Positions 44,602-52,848 of a DNA stretch of 64,000 nt are shown here, in pieces. Under the pieces are notes generated by a model. It was not told the DNA's origin. It saw only the letters and a program-made list of their open reading frames with translations, and made no database searches. The stretch is from Halorubrum aethiopicum (GTDB lineage: Archaea; Halobacteriota; Halobacteria; Halobacteriales; Haloferacaceae): the NCBI RefSeq assembly GCF_001542905.1, contig NZ_LOAJ01000001.1, positions 2,232,001 through 2,296,000 of the forward strand, read 5' to 3'. The position numbers were made by a program, and so were the translations under genes. The number at the start of each line of letters is the position of its first letter. The first letter of the stretch is position 1.

Positions 44602-45153
44602 ATGCGCGTACGCGACTGGCAGGAGATCCTCGCGGACGTCGCGAGCGACTCGACCGACCCGGACGGCTGGCGCGCCGTCGCCGGCTCCCGACGCGAGGGA
44701 CTCGGCGAGGACCTCTACTTCGGGCACCCGAGCGTCGGCGTCTACCACCTGAAGACGTACGCGAAGAACCCGCGGGACCTCCGCGGGGTCGGGACCCGCG
44801 TGGCCCGGAAGGTCGACGACGACCTCGACCCGCTGCTCCCCGACGAGGGGTCGCCGGGGCGGTTCGCGGTGCGGACGCCCCCCGAGAGCGAGGACGAGGC
44901 GAAGAGCATGGCGACCCGACTGGAGGAGACGCTGAAGGTCCACGCGGAGGCCCCCACGGAGCCCGACCACCTCTTCGAGGACGTGATGGAGGCGATCGAC
45001 TCGCCCGCGTTCGGCCCCATGGCCTACGAGTTCGACGGCCGTCCGGACGAGCTCGACGAGCTGGGCGACACCTTCGAGGAGGCCGAGGAGCTGCTCTCGG
45101 CGGAGCTCGACGACCTGATCGACGCCGACGACGTCGACCGCGGCTTCCACTGA
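44602..45153 (+). CDS. haloarchaeal conserved protein, unknown function
   Basis: This 183-residue, strongly acidic soluble protein has an N-terminal half with MRVRDWQEILADV and GLGEDLYFGHPSVGVYHLKTYAKNP, which look like an ordered alpha/beta domain. The C-terminal half is helical and Glu/Asp-rich (DELGDTFEEAEELLSAELDD). There are no Cys, His clusters or nucleotide motifs. I do not recognise a family. It converges with menC. Confidence 0.6.
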   Translation: MRVRDWQEILADVASDSTDPDGWRAVAGSRREGLGEDLYFGHPSVGVYHLKTYAKNPRDLRGVGTRVARKVDDDLDPLLPDEGSPGRFAVRTPPESEDEAKSMATRLEETLKVHAEAPTEPDHLFEDVMEAIDSPAFGPMAYEFDGRPDELDELGDTFEEAEELLSAELDDLIDADDVDRGFH

Positions 45154-45199
45154 GGCCCCGATATCGGTCCCTCCCGATCGCCGTTCTCACGCGAGTTTT

Positions 45200-46333
45200 T
45201 CACACCAGCCCGTCGAACGCGCCGCCCGCGATCCCCGGCCCGTCGGGCACCTCCACCCGTCCGTCGTCGACCGGGCAGGGGTCCGGCGCGAGGTCCTCGG
45301 CGAGCAGCCCGCCGGTCGCGAGCCCGCAGGCGGCGACGTCGGGGATCGCGGCGGCGACGTGGACGGCCGCGGTCCGCGCGACGACGGCGTCGATCGTCGT
45401 CGTGACCACCGGCTCGACGCCCGCCTCTCGGGCCCGCAGCGCCGCCTCGAGCGCGCGGTCCGGGCCGCCGAGCGCCATCGGCTTGATCACGACCGCGTCG
45501 GCCGCGTCGGCCGCCAACACGTCCGCGACCGAGTGTTCGGCGAGCGACTCGTCGAGCGCGATCGGCACCGCGGCCTCCACGCGCAGCCGGGCGGTCGCGT
45601 CGAGGGCCGCCGCCGGCAGCGGCTGCTCGACGTACGCGAGATCGAGGGACTCCAGCCGGTCGAGCGCCCGTCGCGCCGTCGACCGGTCCCACGCCCCGTT
45701 GGCGTCCGCGCGGAGGTCGACCGCGGGCCCCACGGCCTCCCTGACCGCCCGGAGCCGGTCGAGGTCGGTCTCCAGCGGGCGCGCGCCGACCTTCACCTTC
45801 AGACAGCGGTAGCCGTCCGCGGCCGCGCGCTCCGCGTCCGCCGCGGTCGCCTCCGGCGTGCCGTCCCCGATCGTGGCGTTGACCGGGACGGAGGCGGCGG
45901 GTTCCGGGAGTCCGGTCCGGTCGCCGGACCGGGCGATCCGGTCGGCGAGGTGCGCGGAAAGCGATCGGTCCGCCTCGCGGGCGGCCGCGTCGGCGAGCGC
46001 GAGCGCGAGCCCGTGGCGGGCGGCGGGCGTGTCGCCGGCGTCGAGGTCGGCGAGCGCGGCAGCCGGCCCTCCCGAGTTCGCGCTCGCGACGGCCGACTCG
46101 CGGAGCGCGGCCGCACACGCCGACCGCGACTCGGTCCAGCCGGGCAGCGGCGTCGACTCGCCGATCCCGGTCGCGGGTGCGTCTACGTCGCCGGTGTCCC
46201 CGTCGCCGCCGTCCCGGTCGACCTCACCGTCGGAGCCGCCGACGCCGACGAGGAACCCCGCCCGTTCGGTCAGCTCCTCGCGGGCGGTTCGAAGGGGACT
46301 CGCGAGCGCGACGGAGAACGGACGAACTCTCAT
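45200..46333 (-). CDS. menC: o-succinylbenzoate synthase
   Basis: The ATG at 46331-46333 (377 residues) overlaps the menA stop by one base. It is an enolase-superfamily enzyme: catalytic KxK in CLKVKVGA (around 195), metal ligands in DLRADANGAWD, YVEQPL and IALDES, and the second catalytic Lys in VIKPMALGG. MenC dehydrates SHCHC to o-succinylbenzoate in menaquinone synthesis, and the adjoining menA supports this over other superfamily activities. An acidic Gly/Asp insert lies around residues 33-60 (GSDGEVDRDGGDGDTGDVDA). Other men genes are not in the window. Confidence 0.9.
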   Translation of the reverse strand: MRVRPFSVALASPLRTAREELTERAGFLVGVGGSDGEVDRDGGDGDTGDVDAPATGIGESTPLPGWTESRSACAAALRESAVASANSGGPAAALADLDAGDTPAARHGLALALADAAAREADRSLSAHLADRIARSGDRTGLPEPAASVPVNATIGDGTPEATAADAERAAADGYRCLKVKVGARPLETDLDRLRAVREAVGPAVDLRADANGAWDRSTARRALDRLESLDLAYVEQPLPAAALDATARLRVEAAVPIALDESLAEHSVADVLAADAADAVVIKPMALGGPDRALEAALRAREAGVEPVVTTTIDAVVARTAAVHVAAAIPDVAACGLATGGLLAEDLAPDPCPVDDGRVEVPDGPGIAGGAFDGLV

Positions 46334-47262
46334 CAGAGCGCGAGGCCGACGGCGAACGCGACCGCGTACGCCGCGAGCAGCTTGCCGGTCGACTCGAGCG
46401 CGGGGTTGAGCGCGTCGCCGCTCGTCTCGGTCAGGACGGTCCGAGCGACGCTCGCCGCGAGCGGCAGCGTGAGGAGCGGGAGGAGGACTGTGAGCCCGTC
46501 CCCGGTCGCGACGAACCAGAAGGGGGTGACGTACGCGAGCGCGAGGAGGCCGACGTACTGGACCCGCGAGAACCGGTAGCCGAACCGGACCGCGAGGGTT
46601 CGCTTGCCCGTCGCCGCGTCCTCCTCGCGGTCGCGGACGTTGTTGACGACGAGGATGTTCGTCGAGAGCGCGGCCACCGGCAGGCTGGCGACGGCGGCCG
46701 AGAGCGTGACGGTCCCCTCGGGGATCCACAGCGGGAACGCCCCGGCGAGGAGCGCCGCGGCCTGGACGTAGTAGGTTCCGGTGACCGCGATCAGCCCGAA
46801 GAAGACGAAGACGAACACGTCGCCGAGCCCGTGGTAGCCGAGCGGGTACGGGCCGCCGGTGTAGGCGATCCCGGCCGCGACGCTCGCCAGCCCGACGACG
46901 AGTATCGGGACGCCGCCGACGTAGACGAGGTACGTGCCGACGCCGATCGCGGCCGCGAACGTCAGCCACATCGCGCGTTTGACCTCCGCCGGCTCGATGA
47001 GGCCGCTGGCGACGACGCGGGTGAACCCCTCGCGGTCGTCGGTGTCCGCGCCCTGGATCGCGTCGTAGTAGTCGTTCGCGAAGTTGGTCCCGATCTGGAT
47101 CAGCGCCGCGCCGACCAGCGCCGCGAGCGCCGGGAGCGGGGCGAACGTTCCGGCTCCGACCGCGAGCCCGACGCCGACGATCACGGGCGCGGCCGCCGCG
47201 GGGAGCGTCTGCGGTCGCGCGGCGAGCACCCACGCCCGCCGACGCGACACCTCGATAGCCAT
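46333..47262 (-). CDS. menA: 1,4-dihydroxy-2-naphthoate polyprenyltransferase
   Basis: I start at the ATG at 47260-47262 (309 residues; [20 protein letters not shown] is the usual MenA opening). The protein has about nine membrane helices. The prenyl-diphosphate binding motifs are [17 protein letters not shown] (around 65) and [16 protein letters not shown] (around 178). MenA attaches the polyprenyl chain to DHNA to give demethylmenaquinone, the main respiratory quinone precursor of haloarchaea. Its stop overlaps the menC start by one base (TGATG), a coupled operon. Confidence 0.92.
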   Translation of the reverse strand: MAIEVSRRRAWVLAARPQTLPAAAAPVIVGVGLAVGAGTFAPLPALAALVGAALIQIGTNFANDYYDAIQGADTDDREGFTRVVASGLIEPAEVKRAMWLTFAAAIGVGTYLVYVGGVPILVVGLASVAAGIAYTGGPYPLGYHGLGDVFVFVFFGLIAVTGTYYVQAAALLAGAFPLWIPEGTVTLSAAVASLPVAALSTNILVVNNVRDREEDAATGKRTLAVRFGYRFSRVQYVGLLALAYVTPFWFVATGDGLTVLLPLLTLPLAASVARTVLTETSGDALNPALESTGKLLAAYAVAFAVGLAL

Positions 47263-47413
47263 TACCGTCGCTTGGGGAGTCCCGCCCCTTAACCTTCCCA
47301 TCGACGGCGGGGTCGCCGGCGTCGCCGAGCCCGTCCGAGTCCCGTCGGCGTCGACTCGCGGAGAACGCTACCGACTCGCGTACACCTAACCCCCGTGCGA
47401 CCGCGTCGGGCGT

Positions 47414-47956
47414 ATGGCACGCGTCCCATACGTCGAGGCGGCGGACGTCCCGGACGAACACGAGGCGTTGCTGGAGTCGGCGCTCCAGGGGAAGCCGCTC
47501 AACGTCTACCGCTCGATCGGCAACAACCCGGCGGTGCTCGCGGGGATGCGGTCGTTCCTGCGCTCGCTGTGGAACGACAGCGGGCTCACGGATAGAGAAC
47601 GGGAGCTCGTCATCCTCGCGACGGCGGCGACGATCGACAGCCGCTACGAGTGGCACCAGCACGTCAACATCGCGCGCGACGTCGGCATCGACGACGCGGT
47701 CATCGCCGGGATCGGAACCGGCGACCCGACCGCGCTCGACCGCGACGAGCGGACCCTCGTGGCGTACGTCCGGGCCGTCGTCGAGGAGTCCGTCGACGCG
47801 GTCACCCACGAGTCGATCGCGGCGCTGTACGACGACGACGAGATCGTCGGGATCGCCGCAACCGCAGGAGGGTACGCCGCGCTCGGGGCGCTCATCCGCG
47901 CGTTCGACCTCGAGTTGGAGTCGGGGACGACGTTCCACGGCTGGGACCCGCGGTGA
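47414..47956 (+). CDS. carboxymuconolactone decarboxylase / AhpD-like protein
   Basis: The protein is 180 residues. The core RERELVILATAATIDSRYEWHQHVNIARDVG matches the CMD/AhpD helical fold, with the His pair but without the CxxC of the peroxidase AhpD. A decarboxylase-like or unknown role is therefore more likely than peroxide reduction. The stop codon lies in the first bases of repeat copy B, so the mRNA 3' end would carry the whole repeat. Confidence 0.75.
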   Translation: MARVPYVEAADVPDEHEALLESALQGKPLNVYRSIGNNPAVLAGMRSFLRSLWNDSGLTDRERELVILATAATIDSRYEWHQHVNIARDVGIDDAVIAGIGTGDPTALDRDERTLVAYVRAVVEESVDAVTHESIAALYDDDEIVGIAATAGGYAALGALIRAFDLELESGTTFHGWDPR

Positions 47957-48194
47957 GCGATGGCGGTGGCGCGCCGGTGAGCGCCCGGAGGGCGCGAACC
48001 GCCCGCGAGGGACGCGGCGAGCGAGGTGCGAGTGAAACGAGCACCTCGGTGGCGAGCGGCGAAGCCGCGAGCCGTGAGCCGCGAGGCTGGGGAGGCGTGA
48101 GGTGTGGGGCTGTGCGGGGCGGGCGGGACTCAAAGGGGCGGCCGCGAGTCCTCGCGGCTGGGGCTTTGGCGGTGTTCACCGCGCCAGCAACGAC
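47955..48194 (+). repeat. dispersed structured repeat, copy B (compact form)
   Basis: Same block order as copy A. Opening GGTGGCGCGC (about 47965), then CGCGAGGGACGCGGCGAG. The variable hairpin is CGAGGTGC (48022-48029) with GCACCTCG (48041-48048) and an 11-base loop. The fixed hairpin GCGGC-GAA-GCCGC follows, then CTGGGGAGGCGTGAGG and GGGACTCAAAGGGGC. The last hairpin is closed at once: CAAAG...GCCGCGAG-TC-CTCGCGGC...CTTTG (48131-48168), with no apical region. The end is GTGTTCACCGCGCCAG. It lies directly downstream of the CMD gene in sense orientation and fills most of the gene-free interval 47957-48349. The rest contains only a TATA-like AAATATAG about 100 bases before the next gene. Confidence 0.82.
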
Positions 48195-48349
48195 ACTGTT
48201 CTCATCAACTCGCTCTCCATCGAAGTATCCGTACCATTAGCACACGAAATATAGCGGCCGATTCGGAGGGAGACCGGTCTAAAAAGCGAACCCGCGAAGG
48301 AGACGATCCGGACCGACAGATACGACAGGGTTCGGAGCCAACGTCGGGT

Positions 48350-48661
48350 ATGACGGACACGACGGAGTCGGAGCACGCCGAACCGGGCGAGACGGCGACC
48401 GCCGAAGCCGAGGGCGTCACGGGCCGCTACGAGGAGACGGACGCCGAGCGCCTGCTCACGTTCTCGGCGGACGGGCGGGAGGCGACGGTCGCACAGAACC
48501 GCGAGGGGTACGCCATGCTCAAGGTTCGAACCGGCCCGGACGGCGACGAACTGGAGCGGTACTACGGGTTCGACATGGCGCTCGACCACGCCGCCGAACT
48601 GGTCGGCGTCGCGGCTCGCGACCTCCCCGTTCCGGAGGCCGCGGCCGACATGGGGATGTGA
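48350..48661 (+). CDS. small conserved haloarchaeal protein (probably DUF7111)
   Basis: The ATG at 48350 gives 103 residues. After an acidic N-terminus comes a compact conserved region: REATVAQNREGYAMLKVRTG, ELERYYGFDMALDHAAELVG and DLPVPEAAADMGM at the end. I believe this is the family called DUF7111. No motif suggests an activity. The frame is also open upstream, but the family starts here. Confidence 0.65.
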   Translation: MTDTTESEHAEPGETATAEAEGVTGRYEETDAERLLTFSADGREATVAQNREGYAMLKVRTGPDGDELERYYGFDMALDHAAELVGVAARDLPVPEAAADMGM

Positions 48662-48756
48662 CCCTCGGAGCGGACCGCGGTGTGCCGTGGAGGACGCGTC
48701 TCTGACCCGCCCTCGCTTCCGGAGAACATATACCGTTCGGTCCGGTCGGTGGTCGC

Positions 48757-49215
48757 ATGTCCCCGACTCGCCGGCAGTTCCTCCTCGCGAGTACAGGCGG
48801 TGTCACCCTGCTTTCCGGGTGTTCGGCGCTCTCCGATCCGCGACGGTCCCTTCTGGTCGCGGTCAACAACTACACCCCCTCTCGTCGGGACGGCCGGATC
48901 CTCATCGAGAAGGGGGACACGGAGTTGGTCCGCCAGTACGTGGAGGTCGCCGCCGCCACGCCGGATACGTGGGGGACGGTGGAGACCGAGATCGCGCTCG
49001 GCGAGGTGTCGGACGGGACCCGTCTCGACGTGACCGCCTCCTTCGGCGACGGCTTGAGCGCAAGCGGCTCGGTCACGATTGATTGCTCCGACGACTCCGC
49101 CGGTGACGCCGTCTACGTCCAGATCGAACGGGAGCGGAACGTGCGATTGAACGAGCTGTGCTACGACGGGTTCCCGTCGGCGGAAGCGGCGGAGGGCGGA
49201 CTCGATCGATCGTAG
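48757..49215 (+). CDS. Tat-exported lipoprotein, unknown function
   Basis: This 152-residue protein has a Tat lipoprotein signal: PTRRQFLLASTGGVTLLSGC, with the lipobox Cys at residue 22. The mature part is a small beta-rich domain (LLVAVNNYTPSRRDGRILIE, GTVETEIALGEVSDGTRLDV) ending with two Cys (IDCSDDS, NELCYDG). It is anchored outside the membrane. The function is unknown. The leuA promoter lies about 140 bases downstream. Confidence 0.7.
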   Translation: MSPTRRQFLLASTGGVTLLSGCSALSDPRRSLLVAVNNYTPSRRDGRILIEKGDTELVRQYVEVAAATPDTWGTVETEIALGEVSDGTRLDVTASFGDGLSASGSVTIDCSDDSAGDAVYVQIERERNVRLNELCYDGFPSAEAAEGGLDRS

Positions 49216-49357
49216 CCGGGCGCTCGACGCGCGCCGCATCTCCCGCGGAGTCGTCGAATCGACACCATACGCCGGTCGAGTTCCCCACGGATCTCCTGCT
49301 ACTCGCTCCGTGTGGGAGGATCGCTGATCGAACGATCGGATCCCTCTCGGGACGTAA

Positions 49358-49365
49358 TACTTAAG
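49358..49365 (+). promoter_or_regulatory. TATA box of leuA
   Basis: TACTTAAG lies about 30 bases before the ATG at 49391, the spacing of a leaderless haloarchaeal promoter. It supports that ATG as the true leuA start despite the frame break that follows. Confidence 0.55.
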
Positions 49366-49390
49366 TAGACAAACGTCCTGCTGTCAGTCG

Positions 49391-50612
49391 ATGACAGACA
49401 TCACGGAGGCTTCGTCGGACACCCCGGCGGATCGAGTTCTTCCAGGGCACGATAGCTTCTAACATCGAAATCGGTCCTGTACGGATCTTCGACACGACGT
49501 TACGAGACGGAGAACAGTCACCACGTACTTCGTTCAGCTACGACGAGAAACGCGAGATAGCGGCGACGCTGGACGACATGGGGACCCACGTCATCGAGGC
49601 CGGGTTCCCGGTGAACTCCGACGCGGAGTTCGAGGCCGTGAGCGATATCGCAGCCGCGACGGACACGACCGTCTGTGGGCTCGCCCGCGTCGTCGAGGGC
49701 GACATCGACGCCGCCATCGACTCGGGCGTGGAGATGGTCCACGTGTTCGTCTCGACGAGCGACGTCCAGCTCGAGGACTCCATGCACGCCACGCGCCGCG
49801 AGGCCAAGGAGCGTGCCGTCGACGCCGTCGAGCAGGTGAAAGACGCCGGCGTCGAGTGTATGTTCTCGCCGATGGACGCCACGCGGACCGACCCCGACTA
49901 CCTGACGGAGATAGTCGAGGCGGTAAGCGAGGCCGGCACCGACTGGATCAACATCCCGGACACCTGCGGGGTCGCGATGCCGACGAGCTTCGGCAAGACG
50001 GTGAAGGCGGTCGTCGAGGCGACGGACGCCCGCGTCGACGTCCACACCCACGACGACTTCGGGATGGCCGCGGCCAACGCGGTCATGGGCTTCGAGAACG
50101 GCGCGGAGCAGGCGCAGGTGTCGGTCAACGGGATCGGCGAGCGCGCCGGCAACGCGGCCTACGAGGAGGTCGTGATGGCGGTCGAGTCGGTGTACGGCGT
50201 CGACACCGGCATCGACACGACCCAGATCACCAAGCTGGCCCGGATCGTCGAGGACGCCTCGGACATCCCGGTGCCGGCGAACAAGCCCGTCACCGGGCGG
50301 AACGCGTTCGCCCACGAGTCGGGCATCCACGCCGCGGGCGTGATCGAGAACGCGGACACCTTCGAGACGGGCGTGATGACGCCCGAGATGGTCGGCGCGG
50401 AACGCGAGTTCGTGCTCGGCAAGCACACGGGCACCCACAGCGTGCGCAAGCACCTGGTCGAGGCCGGCTTCGACCCCACCGACGGGGAAGTCCGCGAGAT
50501 CACGAAGCGGGTCAAGGAGTACGGCGCCGGCAAGCGGCAGGTGACCGCCGGCGACGTCGAGCGGTTCGCCCGCGAGGCCGGCGTCGAGCGCGAGGAGGAG
50601 GTCCGGATCTGA
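49391..50612 (+). CDS. leuA: 2-isopropylmalate synthase (LeuA family), apparent N-terminal frame break
   Basis: LeuA condenses 2-ketoisovalerate with acetyl-CoA. The long frame holds VRIFDTTLRDGEQSPRTSFS, VIEAGFPVNS, the metal motif VHTHDDFGMAAANA, NGIGERAGNAAYEEV and GIHAAGV. It extends upstream to about 49431 (RIEFFQGTIAS), as in haloarchaeal LeuA, but has no ATG/GTG/TTG before a TGA at 49392-49394. The ATG at 49391, 30 bases after a TATA box, reads MTDITEASSDTPADRV in another frame and stops at 49460-49462. A net loss of 2 bases (mod 3) near 49431-49440 would explain this. One copy of a CGAGT tandem repeat may be missing. The protein ends at about 400 residues, without the LeuA allosteric domain; CimA-like use is possible. 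Confidence 0.82.
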
Positions 50613-50758
50613 TGGCCTCCTCCGCGGTCGTAGCGACCCGCCAGCGACTGCCGAACGCTCCGCGTCGGTCCGGCGACGGGGCTGCGTCTGACGGATCGCC
50701 GGCGGACATCGGGTGCGCGCCGAGGAGTCTCCGGGTCGATCGCTCGCGCCGACAGGAA

Positions 50759-50764
50759 TTTATA
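50759..50764 (+). promoter_or_regulatory. TATA box of the ilv leader transcript
   Basis: TTTATA is centred about 28 bases before the ATG at 50790 and about 255 bases before ilvB. Transcription should therefore start at or just before that ATG, giving a leaderless mRNA whose first ORF is the 24-codon leader. Confidence 0.6.
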
Positions 50765-50789
50765 GGCGGCCCGCGTGGGTTTGGATCGA

Positions 50790-50864
50790 ATGCGACGGTT
50801 ACGGCACGCCCGCAGGGACGCCACCCGGTCCGGAGCCGTCGCTGTAGCCATCGTAGGGGTCTGA
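50790..50864 (+). CDS. putative ilv leader peptide, 24 codons, Val/Ile-rich end
   Basis: The short ORF reads MRRLRHARRDATRSGAVAVA followed by IVGV and TGA. Its last nine residues hold four Val and one Ile (codons GTC, GTA, ATC, GTA, GTC). It is the first ORF after the promoter TATA box at leaderless distance. GTAGGGG (50853-50859) and CCCCTAC (50866-50872) form a perfect 7-bp hairpin whose 6-base loop contains the stop codon. ilvB starts about 150 bases further down. This is the arrangement expected of a leader peptide sensing charged tRNA-Val/Ile. Known ilv leaders are bacterial, and no function is shown here. Confidence 0.5.
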   Translation: MRRLRHARRDATRSGAVAVAIVGV

Positions 50865-50957
50865 TCCCCTACACCACCACTTCCTCACCGACCCGACGTA
50901 TCGACGGACGCGCCCGTGCCGGCGACTCGTCGCCAACCGGCGACGGCCCGTCGTCGC
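50853..50957 (+). promoter_or_regulatory. candidate attenuator region before ilvB
   Basis: After the stop-codon hairpin (50853-50872) lie four short segments that can pair in alternative ways. Segment 1 is GGCGAC (50921-50926), segment 2 CGTCGCC (50928-50934), segment 3 GGCGACG (50939-50945) and segment 4 CGTCGTCGC (50949-50957). Segments 1:2, 2:3 (7 bp with an AACC loop) and 3:4 are mutually exclusive. No T-run follows. GC-rich DNA gives such pairings often, so support is weak without comparison. The rest of the gene-free interval 50613-51015 contains no other ORF with support. Confidence 0.35.
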
Positions 50958-51015
50958 GGCCCGCGTCCGGACCGATCGACGCCCGCATCCGAGAGAGACC
51001 CACACACCACACACG

Positions 51016-52848
51016 ATGAGCGATTCAGCAACACACCCACGAGAGGACGACCCCGACGCCGAGCAGGCGTCCGATCCGGCCGACGCGGACGGCCCGGACG
51101 CGGCGGAGCCGGCCGGCGAGGAGAACCGACCAGACGGCGAGACGAGACAGGTGTCGACCGGCGCGGAGTCGGTCGTCGCCGCCCTCGAGGCCGCGGGCGC
51201 GGAGACCGCCTTCGGCGTCCAGGGCGGGGCGATCATGCCGGTGTACGACGCCCTGTACAGCTCCTCGATCCGTCACCTGACGATGGCCCACGAGCAGGGT
51301 GCGGCGCACGCCGCAGACGCCTACGGCGTCGTCGCCGGCGAGCCCGGGCTCTGTCTGGCCACGTCCGGCCCCGGCGCGACGAACCTCGTCACCGGCATCG
51401 CCGACGCCGACATGGACAGCGACGCGATGTTGGCGCTGACCGGGCAGGTCCCGACGGAGTTCGTCGGCAACGACGCGTTCCAGGAGACCGACACGGTCGG
51501 CGTCACCCGCCCGATCACGAAACACAACTACTTCGCCGACGACGCGGACGCCATCGGCGACGTGGTCGGCGAGGCCTTCGAGCTCTCGCGGGTCGGCCGC
51601 CCCGGTCCGACGCTCGTCGACCTCCCGAAGAACGTCACCCTCGACGACACCGAGAAGACGCCCGGCCCGGCGGAGGCCCCCGCGGGCACCGATCCGGACC
51701 CGCGGGCTCGCGAGGACGCGGTCGAGGCCGCCGCCCGCGCCATCGAGGACGCCGACCGGCCGCTGTGTCTGTTCGGCGGCGGCGTGATCAAGGCGGAGGC
51801 GAGCGAGGTCGCGCGGGAGTTCGCGCGCACCCACGAGATCCCCGTGACGACGACGATGCCGGGGATCGGGTCGTTCCCCGAAGACGACGAGCTGTCGCTG
51901 TCGTGGGCGGGGATGCACGGGACCGGCTACGCCAACATGGCGATCACCCACACCGACTGCCTGATCGCGGTCGGCACCCGGTTCGACGACCGGCTGACGG
52001 GCGGGATCGACACCTTCGCGCCGGAGGCCGAGGTCGTCCACGTCGACATCGACCCGGCGGAGATCTCGAAGAACGTGTACGCCGACTACCCGCTGATCGG
52101 CGACGCCGGGACCGTCCTCGAACAGCTGCTCGAGGCGGTTCGCGACGCGCCCGACGCTGACGAGTGGCGCGAGCAGTGTCAGGAGTGGAAGGAGACGTAC
52201 CCGATGACGTACGCGACGCCCGACGACGAACCTCTGAAGCCGCAGTTCGTCGTCGAGGCGTTCGACGAGGCGACCGACGACGACACCATCGTGACGACCG
52301 GCGTCGGCCAACACCAGATGTGGGCCTCCCAGTTCTGGACGTACACGGAGCCCCGAACGTGGGTCTCCTCGCACGGGCTGGGGACGATGGGATACGGCGT
52401 CCCGGCCGCGATCGGCGCGCGCGTCGCCGCCGACGCGATGGGCGAGCCCGACCGCGACGTGGTCTGTTTCGACGGCGACGGCTCCTTCCTGATGACGATG
52501 CAGGAGCTCTCCGTGGCCGTCCGCGAGGACCTCAACGTCACGTTCGCGGTGCTCAACAACGAGTACATCGGGATGGTGCGCCAGTGGCAGGACGCCTTCT
52601 TCGAGGGTCGACACATGGCGTCCGACTACAACTGGATGCCGGAGTTCGACAAGCTCGCCGAGGCGTTCGGCGCGCTCGGGATCCGCGTCGACGGCTACGA
52701 CGAGGTCGCCCCGGCGGTCGAGGAGGCGCTCGCGTACGACGGCCCCGCGGTGATCGACTTCCACGTCGACCCCGAGGAGAACGTGCTTCCGATGGTCCCG
52801 AGCGGCGGAGCGAACGGGCGGTTCGCGCTCACGGAGGACCAGCTATGA
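51016..52848 (+). CDS. ilvB: acetolactate synthase large subunit
   Basis: The protein is 610 residues, with an acidic N-terminal extension of about 42 residues before the TPP-enzyme core. The core shows AAGAETAFGVQGGAIMPVYDA, HEQGAAHAADAYG with the catalytic Glu, SGPGATNLVTG, and the TPP/Mg site GDGSFLMTMQELSVAVRE ending NNEYIGMVRQWQ. IlvB with IlvN makes acetolactate or acetohydroxybutyrate, the first common step to Val, Leu and Ile. Its stop overlaps the ilvN start (ATGA). There is no Shine-Dalgarno before the ATG. Confidence 0.95.
   Translation: MSDSATHPREDDPDAEQASDPADADGPDAAEPAGEENRPDGETRQVSTGAESVVAALEAAGAETAFGVQGGAIMPVYDALYSSSIRHLTMAHEQGAAHAADAYGVVAGEPGLCLATSGPGATNLVTGIADADMDSDAMLALTGQVPTEFVGNDAFQETDTVGVTRPITKHNYFADDADAIGDVVGEAFELSRVGRPGPTLVDLPKNVTLDDTEKTPGPAEAPAGTDPDPRAREDAVEAAARAIEDADRPLCLFGGGVIKAEASEVAREFARTHEIPVTTTMPGIGSFPEDDELSLSWAGMHGTGYANMAITHTDCLIAVGTRFDDRLTGGIDTFAPEAEVVHVDIDPAEISKNVYADYPLIGDAGTVLEQLLEAVRDAPDADEWREQCQEWKETYPMTYATPDDEPLKPQFVVEAFDEATDDDTIVTTGVGQHQMWASQFWTYTEPRTWVSSHGLGTMGYGVPAAIGARVAADAMGEPDRDVVCFDGDGSFLMTMQELSVAVREDLNVTFAVLNNEYIGMVRQWQDAFFEGRHMASDYNWMPEFDKLAEAFGALGIRVDGYDEVAPAVEEALAYDGPAVIDFHVDPEENVLPMVPSGGANGRFALTEDQL

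Noticed and set aside
45200-48133. 977-codon minus-strand ORF running from menC through menA and the CMD gene
   Set aside because: Only its last 377 codons are menC. The rest is antisense or out of frame to menA and CMD, is Arg/Pro/Ser-rich, and crosses repeat copy B.
48131-48168. hairpin of copy B as an ordinary intrinsic terminator of the CMD gene
   Set aside because: No T-run follows, and the same stem recurs with an inserted domain in copies A and C, so it belongs to the repeat. A termination role is still possible but not shown.
49391-49462. 23-codon ORF MTDITEASSDTPADRV...F read as a leucine leader peptide for leuA
   Set aside because: It contains only one Leu codon, has no hairpin at its end, and its first half fits the N-terminus expected of LeuA. 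A frame break is the better explanation.
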